From contig JAJYSV010000028.1 of NCBI GenBank assembly GCA_021793405.1, positions 1 through 47,163 on the forward strand: a stretch of 47,163 bases of DNA. The letters run 5' to 3'. Numbering within the stretch: position 1 is the first letter of the stretch; every line of letters starts with the position of its first letter. Position numbers and translations under genes: made by a program. Positions 35,701 through 44,244 of the stretch are shown here, piece by piece. The notes beneath the pieces were generated by a model, which was not told the origin of the DNA, made no database searches, and saw nothing but the letters and a program-made list of their open reading frames with translations. The stretch comes from Acidobacteriota bacterium (lineage in GTDB: Bacteria > Acidobacteriota > Terriglobia > Terriglobales > Acidobacteriaceae).

Positions 35701-36500
35701 CCGTCAGAACTTCGAAGTTGCCTGGCCGCCTCCTCTGTTTCAACGATGAGCGCACGGGCACGCAGAAATTCCCTCGTGCCGTCTTCAGCGCTTCGCATGA
35801 CAGCACTAACAAAGGCGAGGACCTCATCAAGCGAGTCTCCTTTGCACCGCTGGATTCCTGACCCAGAGGTCAGTGCCTGCTCCAATTCTTGTTTTTGCTG
35901 GGAGCGGCCAGCAAGTAAGACTTTTTCCGTTAATGGTGGAGAGAATCTACCGGAGTAAATATCCCAGAACTCATCTATGCTCTGAGCGTGATCCGAAGGC
36001 GCAAAACCGTTCTCGCGCGCGAAAGATGCAGCCACAGCGGGGCAAAGACTCAACCATTCTTCAAGGTCAACAGCGTCAAGAGCGCGAACGTCCTTCCATG
36101 GGCCATTCTTTCTATTACTCGCTGCCCATGTGCCCGCCCCGTTCCAGGTTCGTGGGGTCACAAAGACAAACGTCGTTTCGCTCGGGACGATGCCTTCGCC
36201 AGGGTCGACGGCTCGCTTGGCATAATCTTTCTTAGCCTTGCTCGCCGGGGATTTCTCGACTCCCCATTCCCACACGGAGCTGCCGTCCGGAACATACGTC
36301 TTGAACTGATCATGAGGGCTCGCGATAAGTCGACCATCCCAACCTTGGAGCTGTGCGCTATCACCTGATGGGAATCGAAAAGCAGAAATCTCAGCTGCTG
36401 AGCCGCGGATGAGCTGGCCAATTAGACGCGATAAAACAGTACGGGCATCGATTCGCTCGCCCGCCCAAGTCTGTAGTTGTTTGGCGTTGATCCATCTCAT
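32712..36500 (-). CDS. Very large STAND/defence-like protein with eroded P-loop
   Basis: A 1262-residue protein. The N-terminal domain (about 1-160) has the conserved-looking blocks QGWDGRL (53-58), VPDGSSVWEWG (70-80), FVFVTPRTWNG and WKDVRALDAVDLEEWL; the Asp and Glu could belong to a PD-(D/E)xK-like nuclease, but the ExK motif is not clear. After a linker, LLAGRSQQKQELEQAL and CKGDSLDEVLAFVSAVM (219-235) occupy the place where STAND ATPases keep the P-loop, but no GxxxxGK[ST] is present. The rest is helical, repeat-like, with a winged-helix-like section, as in NACHT/Avs-type sensors. No family name is certain. A defence sensor-effector is my best reading; it lies in a mobile element between integrase and relaxase genes. 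Confidence 0.6.
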   Translation of the reverse strand: MRWINAKQLQTWAGERIDARTVLSRLIGQLIRGSAAEISAFRFPSGDSAQLQGWDGRLIASPHDQFKTYVPDGSSVWEWGVEKSPASKAKKDYAKRAVDPGEGIVPSETTFVFVTPRTWNGAGTWAASNRKNGPWKDVRALDAVDLEEWLSLCPAVAASFARENGFAPSDHAQSIDEFWDIYSGRFSPPLTEKVLLAGRSQQKQELEQALTSGSGIQRCKGDSLDEVLAFVSAVMRSAEDGTREFLRARALIVETEEAARQLRSSDGLIMAVRGGATGAAGMLANEGHRVIVPIGRDTIKPSSAITLPRPSAYEMSEGLQEMGFSEDEALRRAYECGRSVSILARRIPSATAERPAWSNDQRLIPAFLAGAWDQSKEADKSIIVALAGANSYEDVEAGLREFLSLADAPLELVGSIWAVRAPVDLFVHISHLLQQERLTTLGQAVAEVLSELDPALELPPRERMYASLNGKVLKHSEWLRDGLTTTLLILSAMGRENDVQTPAPSPELFVSGLVEALPGLRDDYRVIASLSRQLPMLMEAAPDPLLSALEQMLEGDGAKLKPVFQDSRESSSFWSSSPHTGLLWALERIGHDPKYLQRTTDILAGLVAIDPGGSLSNRPLASIRSLFLIWKPATNASLEMRLAVLENLVSTQPHIAWQLILGLLPRHGQIQFNSESPRFRDAGASEREKLTYPVLFKTISAILTMAIQLAGLDDKRWSALLKEVHELPTADRDRLISAFGNAVDQMGAEQLPALWRELAQITRHHRAYPSAKWVMEDSQIEALEQIAERIAPGKPGIQDEHLFTERFPDIPRLDSSRLLEQVEELRRSAVERIAASFGIQGVVDFASRVEAPSVVGGVFGSIAKSPSEAMNAILICEGLPERPARFSSGVSSAAFIRFGDSWLSHIQHEIDAGRIQVELLPSLSEWWPIVPLVWNWIAQFGAVEEKGFWQAKSPWGLKSTGEELSYVVSQYLLFERPEFVIEALSDRASEISSSQLIEALIAFEQQIVARPELIRGGISFHLQQVFQALQVREDLSLEKVAALEYRYLPLLRQMWMNVDPESALDRYLAQSPAFFVQVVADVFRPASKRNDSKHSPTSEEQARAQVGITLLESFSRVPGQSGNDIDGSVLNRWVQEAQTIAKEQDRSEIAEQYIGKLLTHAPADPEDNVWPHRAIREGLEKWKAGQIEKGIYIGLMNSRGVTTRGPFEGGKQERELAIAIRGEARELDRWPRTKALLIAQAESLEREAQREDTEAEQLRLRE

Positions 36501-36651
36501 CGGCTTCTTCCCCGCATCCAGTCATTCTACCGCCCCCATCGCCCGCTGCTTATTGGCTTGCGTCACGTGTGATGAGTTGCGTAGGGCGAGAAATGTTGCG
36601 ATCCACCTGCGCATGCTTGATACGAGGCCGGGACCTAATTCTGAACCAGCC

Positions 36652-39378
36652 TTACAAACTCAGACCGAGGTCGTGGCTGGCGAGAAGTTCTTGGTGCGGC
36701 GGTTCAACTTTGAGGACCGGCACCTGCTCAATGTTTTGCTCGGCTTGGCGCTGCCACAGAGAGTGCTCACGCGCCAGCTCGGTGGCTGACGGACGTGCAG
36801 AGGAAACGCCCAATGACTCACGCAATTGTTCGCGGTCACTCGTCACGATTGCGATTTCACTGCGACCACGGGAAGCGCCGACATAGAACAATTCCTGCTT
36901 CATGGCATCGGCTGACAGGATTACCCCATCAACGGTTTTCCCCTGGCTGCGATGGGCGGTAATGGCGTAGCCGTGATCGAATTGGCGATAATTTTCCGGC
37001 AATGTGCGACCATCTTCAAGTTGAATGCGTCCCCTCTCGACACCCTGCATCGTCACCAGCTCGCCATTCGTGGCGCGAAAGCCCCCATCTCGGCGATTGG
37101 CGGTCAGCATGAGCCGGTCGCCCGGAGCCACGTCAATGGATTGCCGCTCATGGACGGAAAAGGAGCGCGTCTGTGCCGGTGTAAAGCTCCTCTCCTCGCC
37201 GCGTGCATTGCGAGCGATGACCGCACCAGAGCAAACACGGCTGACCGTGAGCGACTCGTGTTTCTCCATACCCCTTGCTGCCCGATGCACTACCAACACC
37301 TGCCCCTCACGGTAGTTCGCCAGATCACGTTTCTGCGCTTCCGTCCATTGCAGAGGGACATATCGATCCATCGTGACGCTTTGGCCGAGATGACCGCGCT
37401 CAGAGAGGTCGTTGCGAATCGCGCGAGTGACACGGCCTATTTCCTCATGCGTGGGGGCGACAACCAAAACACGCCGCGACGAATCAGCGGTCATCTCCCG
37501 GTAGAGATCAGCAACCGCACGGCCACGCTCGACAAAGGGGACCTCGTGCACGGCGCCAAGCCGCTCCAACTTCTCAAAGCCCTGTTCGGGAGCTTGGCGC
37601 AGTGTTTGAATGGCGTCTCGATACTGCGCGTGAGTCTGACGCTGTACGCCGGTCAGGGCGACGCTCTTCATCTGCGATTCCCGCTCCAGAATGCGCAGTG
37701 CGTCGGACGCCTCGACACTCTGAATCTGCCGGCTATCGCCGGAGAAGAGAACCCGCGCCATTTTGCTCTCGGCCAATTGAAGAATGCTGTCCATCTGCCG
37801 ACCCGAGATCATTCCGGCCTCATCGACGATCAGCACCTTGCCACGCAACGCCGATTGCGCCGTTTCGTCCCCAAGCAGGCGTGAGACCGTCATCGCATCA
37901 CGAAAGCCAACTTTTTGCAATTCCTCCACCGCGCCGCGAGTGGGCGCCACTGCCGTTACCTCACGTCCGCCTTCGCGCAGGCACCGGTTGATTTCTTGCA
38001 GCGTTGCCGTCTTGCCTGTCCCGGCAGCTCCTCGCAAATTGATGGCAAAATCCCGCGAGTCGAGAATTTGCTCAACGGCGCGCTTCTGTTCGTTGCGCAA
38101 ATGCTCGGCGGGCCTAAATTCATTTGTGCCGCCCAGCCGACCGTACTGTTCAATGCCATGATTCACCATGGCAACCATACGCTGTTCGCGGTCCAGACTC
38201 TCGTGTGTTGCCAGCCGGTCGCCGGCATGAATGACGGCTCCCTGGGATTTTTCGATTTCCAGTGCGCCGCGTAGTTGGCCCAAATCGACCCGTCCGCGAC
38301 CGTATCGCAGAGCTTCGGTCAATAATTCGTGATCGTAGACGACGGAGCGCCGCTCGAAGAGATGGTCCTTCGCGTGTTGCAGTGAATCCACCGCCAGCGA
38401 GGGTTCATGTGGACCGCCGCGACTCTGTTCCAGGGATGCGCCTCGCAGGCGATCCAGACCCTGCGATTCTTCCGGCGACAGGCGCTCCTGCTGCTGCCGA
38501 CGTACTTGTTCTGTGGCAATCTCGGTGAGCTTGTCCGCGCGTGATTCACGAACAAGCACGGCCACTTCATTGTCGGTTGGCTTGCGGCCATGTTGATTTC
38601 TGAATTCTTCAATGGCCGCGTCGCGCTGCGCACTTCGCTGGCTGTACCGCTCCAGCAGGTCATCCCCCACACCTCGGATTTCAAAGCCGAGATCCCGGCC
38701 TCGGGAATCGCGGCGCTGATCAATCTCGTAACCGAGGCCGCGTACTTCTTGTGCCAGGGCATTCCGATAGACTTCTGTGAGGTACGCCCGGCGCTCGTAC
38801 AGGCCCGACGCCTGCAATGCCTTCCAGCGGCCCTCCACGCCGTCATAAGTGAGATTCGCGACCACCGCATGGGTGTGAAGCTGCGGATCGAGTTCACGGC
38901 TCGTGTCGTGACGGTACGTCGCGGCGATCCAGTTGCCAGTCGTGCGATTCTCATTTGCCGCGTTCAGTCGAACGCGAGAACCTGCATAGTTTTCGGCTTC
39001 CGCCAGAACTTCCCGTACAGCTTTGTCATGGGCAGCGATCAAACGTTCATCACCGCCGACCGTTGCCTGAACGGAAACCGACTTGGGTGCGGAAAATGTC
39101 AGGTCGAACAGGGAGCGCGCTTTGCTCTGTTCGCTTCCATCCCCGTTTGTCCGGTCTGCGCTGTGGCGCGGGCGCAGGAACTCGCCGGTTTCTGGATGCA
39201 GCCCTTCCCGCACTGCCTCAAACTGTTCATGGGTGAGGTTGCCCCGCAGCCCAAGCAGCTCTGCGCCGCGCCCCTGCCACTCGCCTTGCACCTTGCGGCG
39301 CTCATCGTAGTAGTCGCTGTGCTCTAAATGCCGCTGTGAATAGCCAGCGCCGCCCGTCATGGCCCGAATGGTTAGCAC
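36652..39378 (-). CDS. MobF-type conjugative relaxase-helicase (TraI/TrwC-like)
   Basis: A 908-residue protein from GTG 39378, equivalent to the usual MLTIRAMTGG start; the frame extends to a TTG at 39501 without support. The relaxase domain has the Tyr pair 23-24 in EHSDYYDE and the His triad, with His168/His170 in DPQLHTHAVV and His157 upstream. The helicase half has the P-loop GAAGTGKT (450-457), DEAGMIS Walker B (519-525) and later RecD-like motifs to GYAITAHRSQGKTVDGV. It nicks at oriT, stays bound to the transferred strand and unwinds it. The C terminus is shorter than in TraI of F. No coupling protein is next to it. Confidence 0.9.
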   Translation of the reverse strand: MLTIRAMTGGAGYSQRHLEHSDYYDERRKVQGEWQGRGAELLGLRGNLTHEQFEAVREGLHPETGEFLRPRHSADRTNGDGSEQSKARSLFDLTFSAPKSVSVQATVGGDERLIAAHDKAVREVLAEAENYAGSRVRLNAANENRTTGNWIAATYRHDTSRELDPQLHTHAVVANLTYDGVEGRWKALQASGLYERRAYLTEVYRNALAQEVRGLGYEIDQRRDSRGRDLGFEIRGVGDDLLERYSQRSAQRDAAIEEFRNQHGRKPTDNEVAVLVRESRADKLTEIATEQVRRQQQERLSPEESQGLDRLRGASLEQSRGGPHEPSLAVDSLQHAKDHLFERRSVVYDHELLTEALRYGRGRVDLGQLRGALEIEKSQGAVIHAGDRLATHESLDREQRMVAMVNHGIEQYGRLGGTNEFRPAEHLRNEQKRAVEQILDSRDFAINLRGAAGTGKTATLQEINRCLREGGREVTAVAPTRGAVEELQKVGFRDAMTVSRLLGDETAQSALRGKVLIVDEAGMISGRQMDSILQLAESKMARVLFSGDSRQIQSVEASDALRILERESQMKSVALTGVQRQTHAQYRDAIQTLRQAPEQGFEKLERLGAVHEVPFVERGRAVADLYREMTADSSRRVLVVAPTHEEIGRVTRAIRNDLSERGHLGQSVTMDRYVPLQWTEAQKRDLANYREGQVLVVHRAARGMEKHESLTVSRVCSGAVIARNARGEERSFTPAQTRSFSVHERQSIDVAPGDRLMLTANRRDGGFRATNGELVTMQGVERGRIQLEDGRTLPENYRQFDHGYAITAHRSQGKTVDGVILSADAMKQELFYVGASRGRSEIAIVTSDREQLRESLGVSSARPSATELAREHSLWQRQAEQNIEQVPVLKVEPPHQELLASHDLGLSL

Positions 39379-39768
39379 CGCTCGACGGTAACGCTGTTCG
39401 AAATCCGAATGCAACAGTCGGCCCCAGAAAAGTAGCGGACCTACCGTCGCGCCCGATGCCAAGTCGCAACGCATCGCGGTGTGCGCGGCCTGATCCTGCA
39501 AGCGTCAATTCGCGACGCTGCACCGAATTGCTTTCTTGCTTTGCTCGTTCTGAAGATAGACACCATCCCTAAGCCTGACGGCTTAGGATCACTGACGTTT
39601 GCTGCCTGCCTCGAACAGAATTCGAAGGACCTCGGATCGCGTTCGAGGAAGGCCGAGGACTGTTCGATTGCATTCGAGATCAGGATTTGCAATTATCTTG
39701 TAGCCAAGACGAGCTGGATACCCTCCGCAAAAGACTCGGCGGCGACTGGAACTAATTGGGCATCAAGA
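39379..39768. other. Intergenic region between Ymh and relaxase genes, with hairpin
   Basis: No supported gene. An 8-bp perfect stem, CCTAAGCC-TGAC-GGCTTAGG (39568-39587, flanked by ATC/GAT), lies about 180 bp after the Ymh stop on the minus strand and may terminate that operon. The relaxase promoter should also be here but I cannot single it out. Confidence 0.5.
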
Positions 39769-40515
39769 CTACGGCTTCAATCGGTCAACGATCCGCAGAA
39801 GCTGGCTCGCAAAATTAATAATCTCGGCAGCCTCTTGTGGGCTCGTCAAGACATGACGATGACCGACCGGGTTTCGATAAAATCCAAACGCGCCAGCAAA
39901 GAGGTGAGCCATCGCTTCCTGTTCGGCGGGCTGAAGTTGTTTATCTGTCAGGTTACCGGAACCTGAATTCGGTTTGTTCTTGTCTTCAGGCCTGAAGGCT
40001 TTTCGCATCAAATCGACGCCGGTATCACTCGGGTTGTATCCACCACCCTCACGAACGCCAACCTCCACCTCGCGGAATGCCTCAAAAACTGCGGTATCGT
40101 AATCCCCGCGCAAGAATGCCGGATAAACCTTGCTGGCAATTGTGGGATGTAGCTGGTCCTTCGGCAGCAGACCAACATTACGGTATTTCGAAAAATCAGC
40201 GCGTGATGTGATTGCCTCCCCCCGCCGTGAAATGAAGTAGAAGTCATGCGCCAATCCTGGACTTTCGACAAGAAACCCAACGTTCTTGAGCCACGCCCAC
40301 GCTTCCATCAATGCACGATCAACTTCAATCTGCCGGCGGTCGTAATCCTGCCGTGGTGGACACTCGAAGAAATTCCTGTAATTGATGCCGCCTGTATTCC
40401 TATGTGAATCTATGATTCCGTTTAGGTGAAGAAGCAGAACACCTGCGACCTCCTCGACTTCTAGCTTGAGGAGGTCGTCAACGTTAGGAACAAGGTCGCG
40501 GATTGCAATGTGCAT
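39769..40515 (-). CDS. TIGR02391/Ymh-family protein with HEPN-type RNase motif
   Basis: A 248-residue protein. The C-terminal half matches the Ymh pattern: YDTAVFEAFREVEVGVREGGG, VDLMRKAFRP, LTDKQ and QEAMAHLFAGAFGFYRNPVGHRHV...EAAEIINFASQLLRIVD. Arg214 and His219 in RNPVGH form an R-x4-H motif, the catalytic signature of HEPN ribonucleases. Ymh proteins occur with phage defence and restriction genes and are thought to act as abortive-infection RNases. It is the last gene of a four-gene same-strand run (preceding gap 51 bp). The N-terminal 100 residues are a separate helical domain. Confidence 0.82.
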   Translation of the reverse strand: MHIAIRDLVPNVDDLLKLEVEEVAGVLLLHLNGIIDSHRNTGGINYRNFFECPPRQDYDRRQIEVDRALMEAWAWLKNVGFLVESPGLAHDFYFISRRGEAITSRADFSKYRNVGLLPKDQLHPTIASKVYPAFLRGDYDTAVFEAFREVEVGVREGGGYNPSDTGVDLMRKAFRPEDKNKPNSGSGNLTDKQLQPAEQEAMAHLFAGAFGFYRNPVGHRHVLTSPQEAAEIINFASQLLRIVDRLKP

Positions 40516-40566
40516 GGGATAATATCCTCACGTTTGCCTCTGAGAACAGTCTCTACCCGCCGTTGC

Positions 40567-41481
40567 TTAGCGTGCAGGGGGCACGAATGCATTTTCCCCG
40601 AATTTTGTCGTATCGATCTCCTTGTCTACAAGTCGTTGCACGTCTTCCGACTCGGCATTTGCATAGACATTCCGGTGAGCAAACTGCACAATCATACGAT
40701 TTACATACTGCATATCGGATTCAGAGAAAACCATGGGCCATCCACCGCGACGTGGAGAAGCTACAAATAAGTGATTCGGACTCACAGGCAGCAATACAAT
40801 TGTCTTCTCATCCCCAAACCCTGCTCCCGTGAATATCCTCCCATCCTGCACCTTATAGGTGACAACAGGACAATCTGAGATTAAGAAACTGTGTCCTTCT
40901 GGAGCAGCGATCGTGTGCCAGTCACGTGCAAGAATATCCGGTGCGATGATGCGTACTCGGCTTGGCAGCGCGGAGACAAAGAAATATGAGGGGTCTGCAC
41001 TCATCGCGGCATGAATCTCCGTGAGATTGCGCTGAATGTCTTCAGCGTAATGCAATTCTCCATGTTTTAAGAGAGCGAGTTGTAAATCCCGGACATAATC
41101 TGGATTATCAATCTGCTGTCGAACTTTCTGGGACATCGCATTTGAAATTTGCGCTTTCACTTTTCTGGTCCGCCCAAAAAGAGCCGCAACGAACGTCGCC
41201 CATATCTCAACTTCTTGGCGACTAAGGATGCGCCGCTGCATGATGCCTTCTAGTACGGCCGCAGCATTTCCCTCGACCTGTGACATCCAATTCTCATACT
41301 TGTTGTTCGTTTTCTTTCCGCGAAACTCAAACTCGAAATATCTGCTCTCCACGCATTCGTTTTCTGGCCTGCTCACCCGTAGCGGCTTGCCCTTCTCATA
41401 AATCCGCAGCTTCCCGTCAGCCGCAACAAACTGCGACAGAAGCATTCTTGGGATGATGTGCTCCTTTTTTGTCAGTTTCAC
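40567..41481 (-). CDS. DUF4238-family protein
   Basis: A 304-residue protein starting MKLTKKEHIIPRMLLSQFVAADGKLRIYEKG, the DUF4238 signature (H-x-I-P-R-x-x-L-x-x-F at the N terminus), with the later SFLISDCPVVTY and LLPVSPNHLFVAS blocks of that family. DUF4238 proteins are widespread near defence and mobile genes and their activity is unknown. It is preceded by the Sel1-repeat gene (43 bp gap to its extended end) and followed by the HEPN/Ymh gene, so it is probably part of one operon. Confidence 0.85.
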   Translation of the reverse strand: MKLTKKEHIIPRMLLSQFVAADGKLRIYEKGKPLRVSRPENECVESRYFEFEFRGKKTNNKYENWMSQVEGNAAAVLEGIMQRRILSRQEVEIWATFVAALFGRTRKVKAQISNAMSQKVRQQIDNPDYVRDLQLALLKHGELHYAEDIQRNLTEIHAAMSADPSYFFVSALPSRVRIIAPDILARDWHTIAAPEGHSFLISDCPVVTYKVQDGRIFTGAGFGDEKTIVLLPVSPNHLFVASPRRGGWPMVFSESDMQYVNRMIVQFAHRNVYANAESEDVQRLVDKEIDTTKFGENAFVPPAR

Positions 41482-41524
41482 TGCTCAGCTCCGAGAGTAA
41501 TGGTTTAGCTGCGGAGTCGTCTCT

Positions 41525-42588
41525 TCAATCCGGGAGCGGCAAAGGTTTAACTTTGTTCCTGGTGCTCTGACGAGCGGTTTCCTTCCTGTTGGCGAGCCAC
41601 TCTTCTGCGCGCGTCTTCTCTTGCGACACACTGTGTTCGTCTAGCTCCTTCTCGATCTTGTCGCGCAACTCGGTAGCGTATTTCTGCGGGCTGTATTCAT
41701 CATTTTCAGCCGAGGCGATGCACAGATGGAAGAAGGCTTTGTGATTATCCTTTGCGACTCCGTCTGCACCTTCGGCATATAGTTTTCCAATTTGTAGTGG
41801 GAGCAGTCCCTACCGTGTTGTGCAGCCCGCTCCCACCACCAAGCTGCTTCGGCATGGTTCACCGATACTCCTTGTCCCTCGGCGTACATATCGGCGATGT
41901 TGCTCTCAGCAATTCCAACGAGGTTCCCCCCTCGCTTCACACTTCTGCGGTACCAGTACATTGCCTCGTCATAATCTTGCAACTCGATATAGGCGTCACC
42001 AAGAGTGTTCTCGCAGTCGTAGTCCACGCTAGCTGCTTTACGCAGCCAACGGATTGCATTCCTGTAGCCGTCTTTGGTATGGGAGTTGTAGTAAGCCATC
42101 GCACGATTCCAAAAGAGGACACCAAGGCTATAGCGGGAAGTGCTGTCTCCGCTATTTATGCCCTCTCGGTATTCCGCCAGCTTCGCCTTGGTATCATCGT
42201 CAAGGTCGGATTCCCAGTCGTCATCATCTTGCTCGTCATCGCCCGAAAAACGGAGCGGCCTCCATTTGTAGAGGGCCTCTATGCGAGTGTCCATGTTGCG
42301 GATTCTATCGGCGATATTAGTGTCCGCATCTGCAAACCGAGCGTGTATGGCGCGGACTTTATCAGCGATTTCGTTGTCGCGTGCCTCTCTTCGTTCAAAC
42401 CAGCCCCCAATCTTGGTTACTGCCCACAGGCAAATTAGTATTCCGAGTCCTGTCTGCACATCATGCAGCAGCGATGGCTCCCGCCCGTTGAAGAATGTCC
42501 AGCGGAGGAACACGAACCCTTCAAAGGCAACCAAGAATGCAATGACGAGGCCAAGGCTACGACCTAGCTTCCAAAGGCTTTTGCTCAT
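41525..42588 (-). pseudogene. Sel1-repeat membrane protein with a single-base frameshift
   Basis: The intact frame from 42588 encodes a signal anchor (LGLVIAFLVAFEGFVFLRW), a second hydrophobic stretch (VQTGLGILICLWAVTKI), a coiled region and Sel1/TPR repeats (DSTSRYSLGVLFWNRAMAYYNSH, DCENTLGDAYIELQDYDEAMYWYRRSVKRGG, GIAESNIADMYAEGQGVSVNHAEAAWWWERAAQHG). At 41783-41790 the frame breaks: the annotated frame reads YKLENYMPKV and stops at 41641, whereas the -1 frame continues as another repeat, LYAEGADGVAKDNHKAFFHL, to a stop at 41525. A G missing from the run before AAAA would restore one 354-codon gene. It may be an inactivating mutation or a sequencing error. Confidence 0.75.
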
Positions 42589-42637
42589 ATTCCACCCCGC
42601 TTACTTCACATGGATAGACCAACAAGTAAATGACCAT

Positions 42638-44128
42638 CTATGAGGCGATCATATCGGCTTCCGCAACTAGATGGAGCCGTTCCGCAGGATCGGCAGCAAG
42701 CTGCTTCAGTTCAGCAGAGAAACCGCCCAACGCAAAAAGAATGTAGCTGGGTTTGTTCCGCCAGCGAGCCTCTGGGAGGCTGGCGACCTTCGCTTGGAGA
42801 GCGCTCAGATCACCCAACCGCATTACGCTATCAGCGCGCCATTTGCATTCACCAAAGAGGTGGGTTCCGTGGGCGAGTTCCGCCATGAGATCGATTTCCG
42901 TACGACCATCGCGGCTCCAGTAGCGCGCCATCTGGCGAATGGTCAGGCCGAGCCGTTCCTTGGCGTGGCGTTGGAGCCACTGGCCGCAGATTTCCTCGAA
43001 GACCGACCAGCCCATGTATTCCGCTAGGCGAGGTGCTACGTGGGCAGCGTAGACAGCGGTAGGGTCAGAAAACTGCAAGTCGCTGGCAAGCGGCGCGACG
43101 AAGCGATACCAGAAAGCTAGGAACGGATCGGCAACGCGGTACAGTGCGCGGCGTTCGGAATGCTCCTCGAAAGGCAATTCACGTCGAATCCAACCCAGTT
43201 CCAGAAGGGTGCGCAAGGACTTTGAAAGCGCCCCGCGTTCCACGCCGATCAACTGTTGAATGCCATTGAATTTCGTTTCGCCGCCAGCAATCGCGGCGAG
43301 AATCGCGTTGTAGGGAGCAGGATCGCGGATTTGTTCACTGCCCAAGAGAAATCGGACTTCGTTTTCGAGGATGGCGCGCGGCTGCATCAGCAGCGTGACA
43401 ATCTCCTCGGCGGGTGGGCGCGACGGATCGACCAGAGCGTGATAGCGCGGTGTTCCGCCAAAAACGCCGTACATGAGCAGCTTTTCGACGACGCCATAGT
43501 GCGGGCTGTTTGCGTAGAAGCAGGCGACATCTTCGTACTGAAGCGGATCGAGATGAAAGATTCCGGCATTGAAGCGCCCGAAGAGCGGCGCGCTTTCCTC
43601 GCCGAGCGCGGCCATGGCCGAGAGCTGCGAGCCGCAGAGAACCACGAAGAGGGAAGAATGAACCCCTTCGCGGTCCCACCACGCTTGAAGTATGGAGGGC
43701 AGCTCAGGAGTCTGCGCAACCAGATAGGGGAATTCATCAAGGATCAGGGCGAAGCGACCCGTGCCCTTTTTCCGGGCCTGCGCCTGCTGCGAGGCGTAGC
43801 GCAGGAGCGAATTCCAGGAGACTGCAATTTCCTCTGCCGTGACCCCCTCGGTCGGCAGCGCCGCAATCAACTGACGCGCTAAGGTAAGCTGCTGTGCTGC
43901 CGCCGTGGACTGTTCGGCCAGATAGTAGCAATGCGGCTTTGCCGGTTCATTGCCAGTTGCTCCCGCCGTGAAATAACGCTGGAGAAGGAAGGTTTTGCCT
44001 AATCGCCTGCGGCCATAAAGAAGCAGCATTTGGCCGCCGTTTCCATGACGCTTCCAAGCGCGATCAAGCGCCGCCAGTTCGACCGTGCGGTCGTAAAACG
44101 GATCAGGTTTGATGGTTGAACTGGTCAT
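42638..44128 (-). CDS. AAA-type ATPase with DUF234 nuclease-like C terminus
   Basis: A 496-residue protein. The P-loop is LLYGRRRLGKT (about 39-46) and Walker B is FALILDEFPYL (about 128-138); HLDPLQYEDVACFYANSPHYGVVEKLLMYGVFGGTPRYHALV is the typical lid of this ATPase group, followed by a winged helix (ILAAIAGGETKFNGIQQLIGVERGALSKSLRTLLELGWI). The C-terminal DUF234 domain has Asp413 in RTEIDLM and Glu427-Cys-Lys429 in FGECKW, a PD-(D/E)xK core. The start ATG has AAGGA seven bases upstream and a promoter with an inverted-repeat operator before it. It heads the run AAA-Sel1-DUF4238-Ymh (gap to next gene 49 bp). Confidence 0.88.
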   Translation of the reverse strand: MTSSTIKPDPFYDRTVELAALDRAWKRHGNGGQMLLLYGRRRLGKTFLLQRYFTAGATGNEPAKPHCYYLAEQSTAAAQQLTLARQLIAALPTEGVTAEEIAVSWNSLLRYASQQAQARKKGTGRFALILDEFPYLVAQTPELPSILQAWWDREGVHSSLFVVLCGSQLSAMAALGEESAPLFGRFNAGIFHLDPLQYEDVACFYANSPHYGVVEKLLMYGVFGGTPRYHALVDPSRPPAEEIVTLLMQPRAILENEVRFLLGSEQIRDPAPYNAILAAIAGGETKFNGIQQLIGVERGALSKSLRTLLELGWIRRELPFEEHSERRALYRVADPFLAFWYRFVAPLASDLQFSDPTAVYAAHVAPRLAEYMGWSVFEEICGQWLQRHAKERLGLTIRQMARYWSRDGRTEIDLMAELAHGTHLFGECKWRADSVMRLGDLSALQAKVASLPEARWRNKPSYILFALGGFSAELKQLAADPAERLHLVAEADMIAS

Positions 44129-44150
44129 TGGGAGTCCTTATTTAAGGATT

Positions 44151-44198
44151 ATTATGGGTTGTCAGTTTATGAGTTGTCAACCTACGAGTTGACAACTC
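44151..44198 (-). promoter_or_regulatory. Promoter and inverted-repeat operator of the AAA operon
   Basis: On the minus strand TTGACA (44180-44175), 18 bp and CATAAT (44156-44151) form a strong promoter. GAGTTGTCAA (44171-44180) and TTGACAACTC (44189-44198) are perfect 10-bp inverted arms, so the -35 lies inside the operator; another half-site, GTTGTCA, is at 44158-44164. This layout suggests tight repression of the defence-like operon by a protein not identified here. Confidence 0.75.
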
Positions 44199-44244
44199 AA
44201 ATAACGACGATGAAAGGATAGCTAACCAATTCATTTTTAGTGCT

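Noticed and set aside
36952-37884. 310-codon plus-strand frame under the relaxase-helicase
   Set aside because: It is antisense to the helicase domain with intact P-loop and Walker B; no motif of its own.
41783-41790. Programmed -1 frameshift in the Sel1-repeat gene
   Set aside because: The site GGAAAAC does not follow the X-XXY-YYZ rule (Glu tRNA would not re-pair on GGA); a lost base is the simpler reading.
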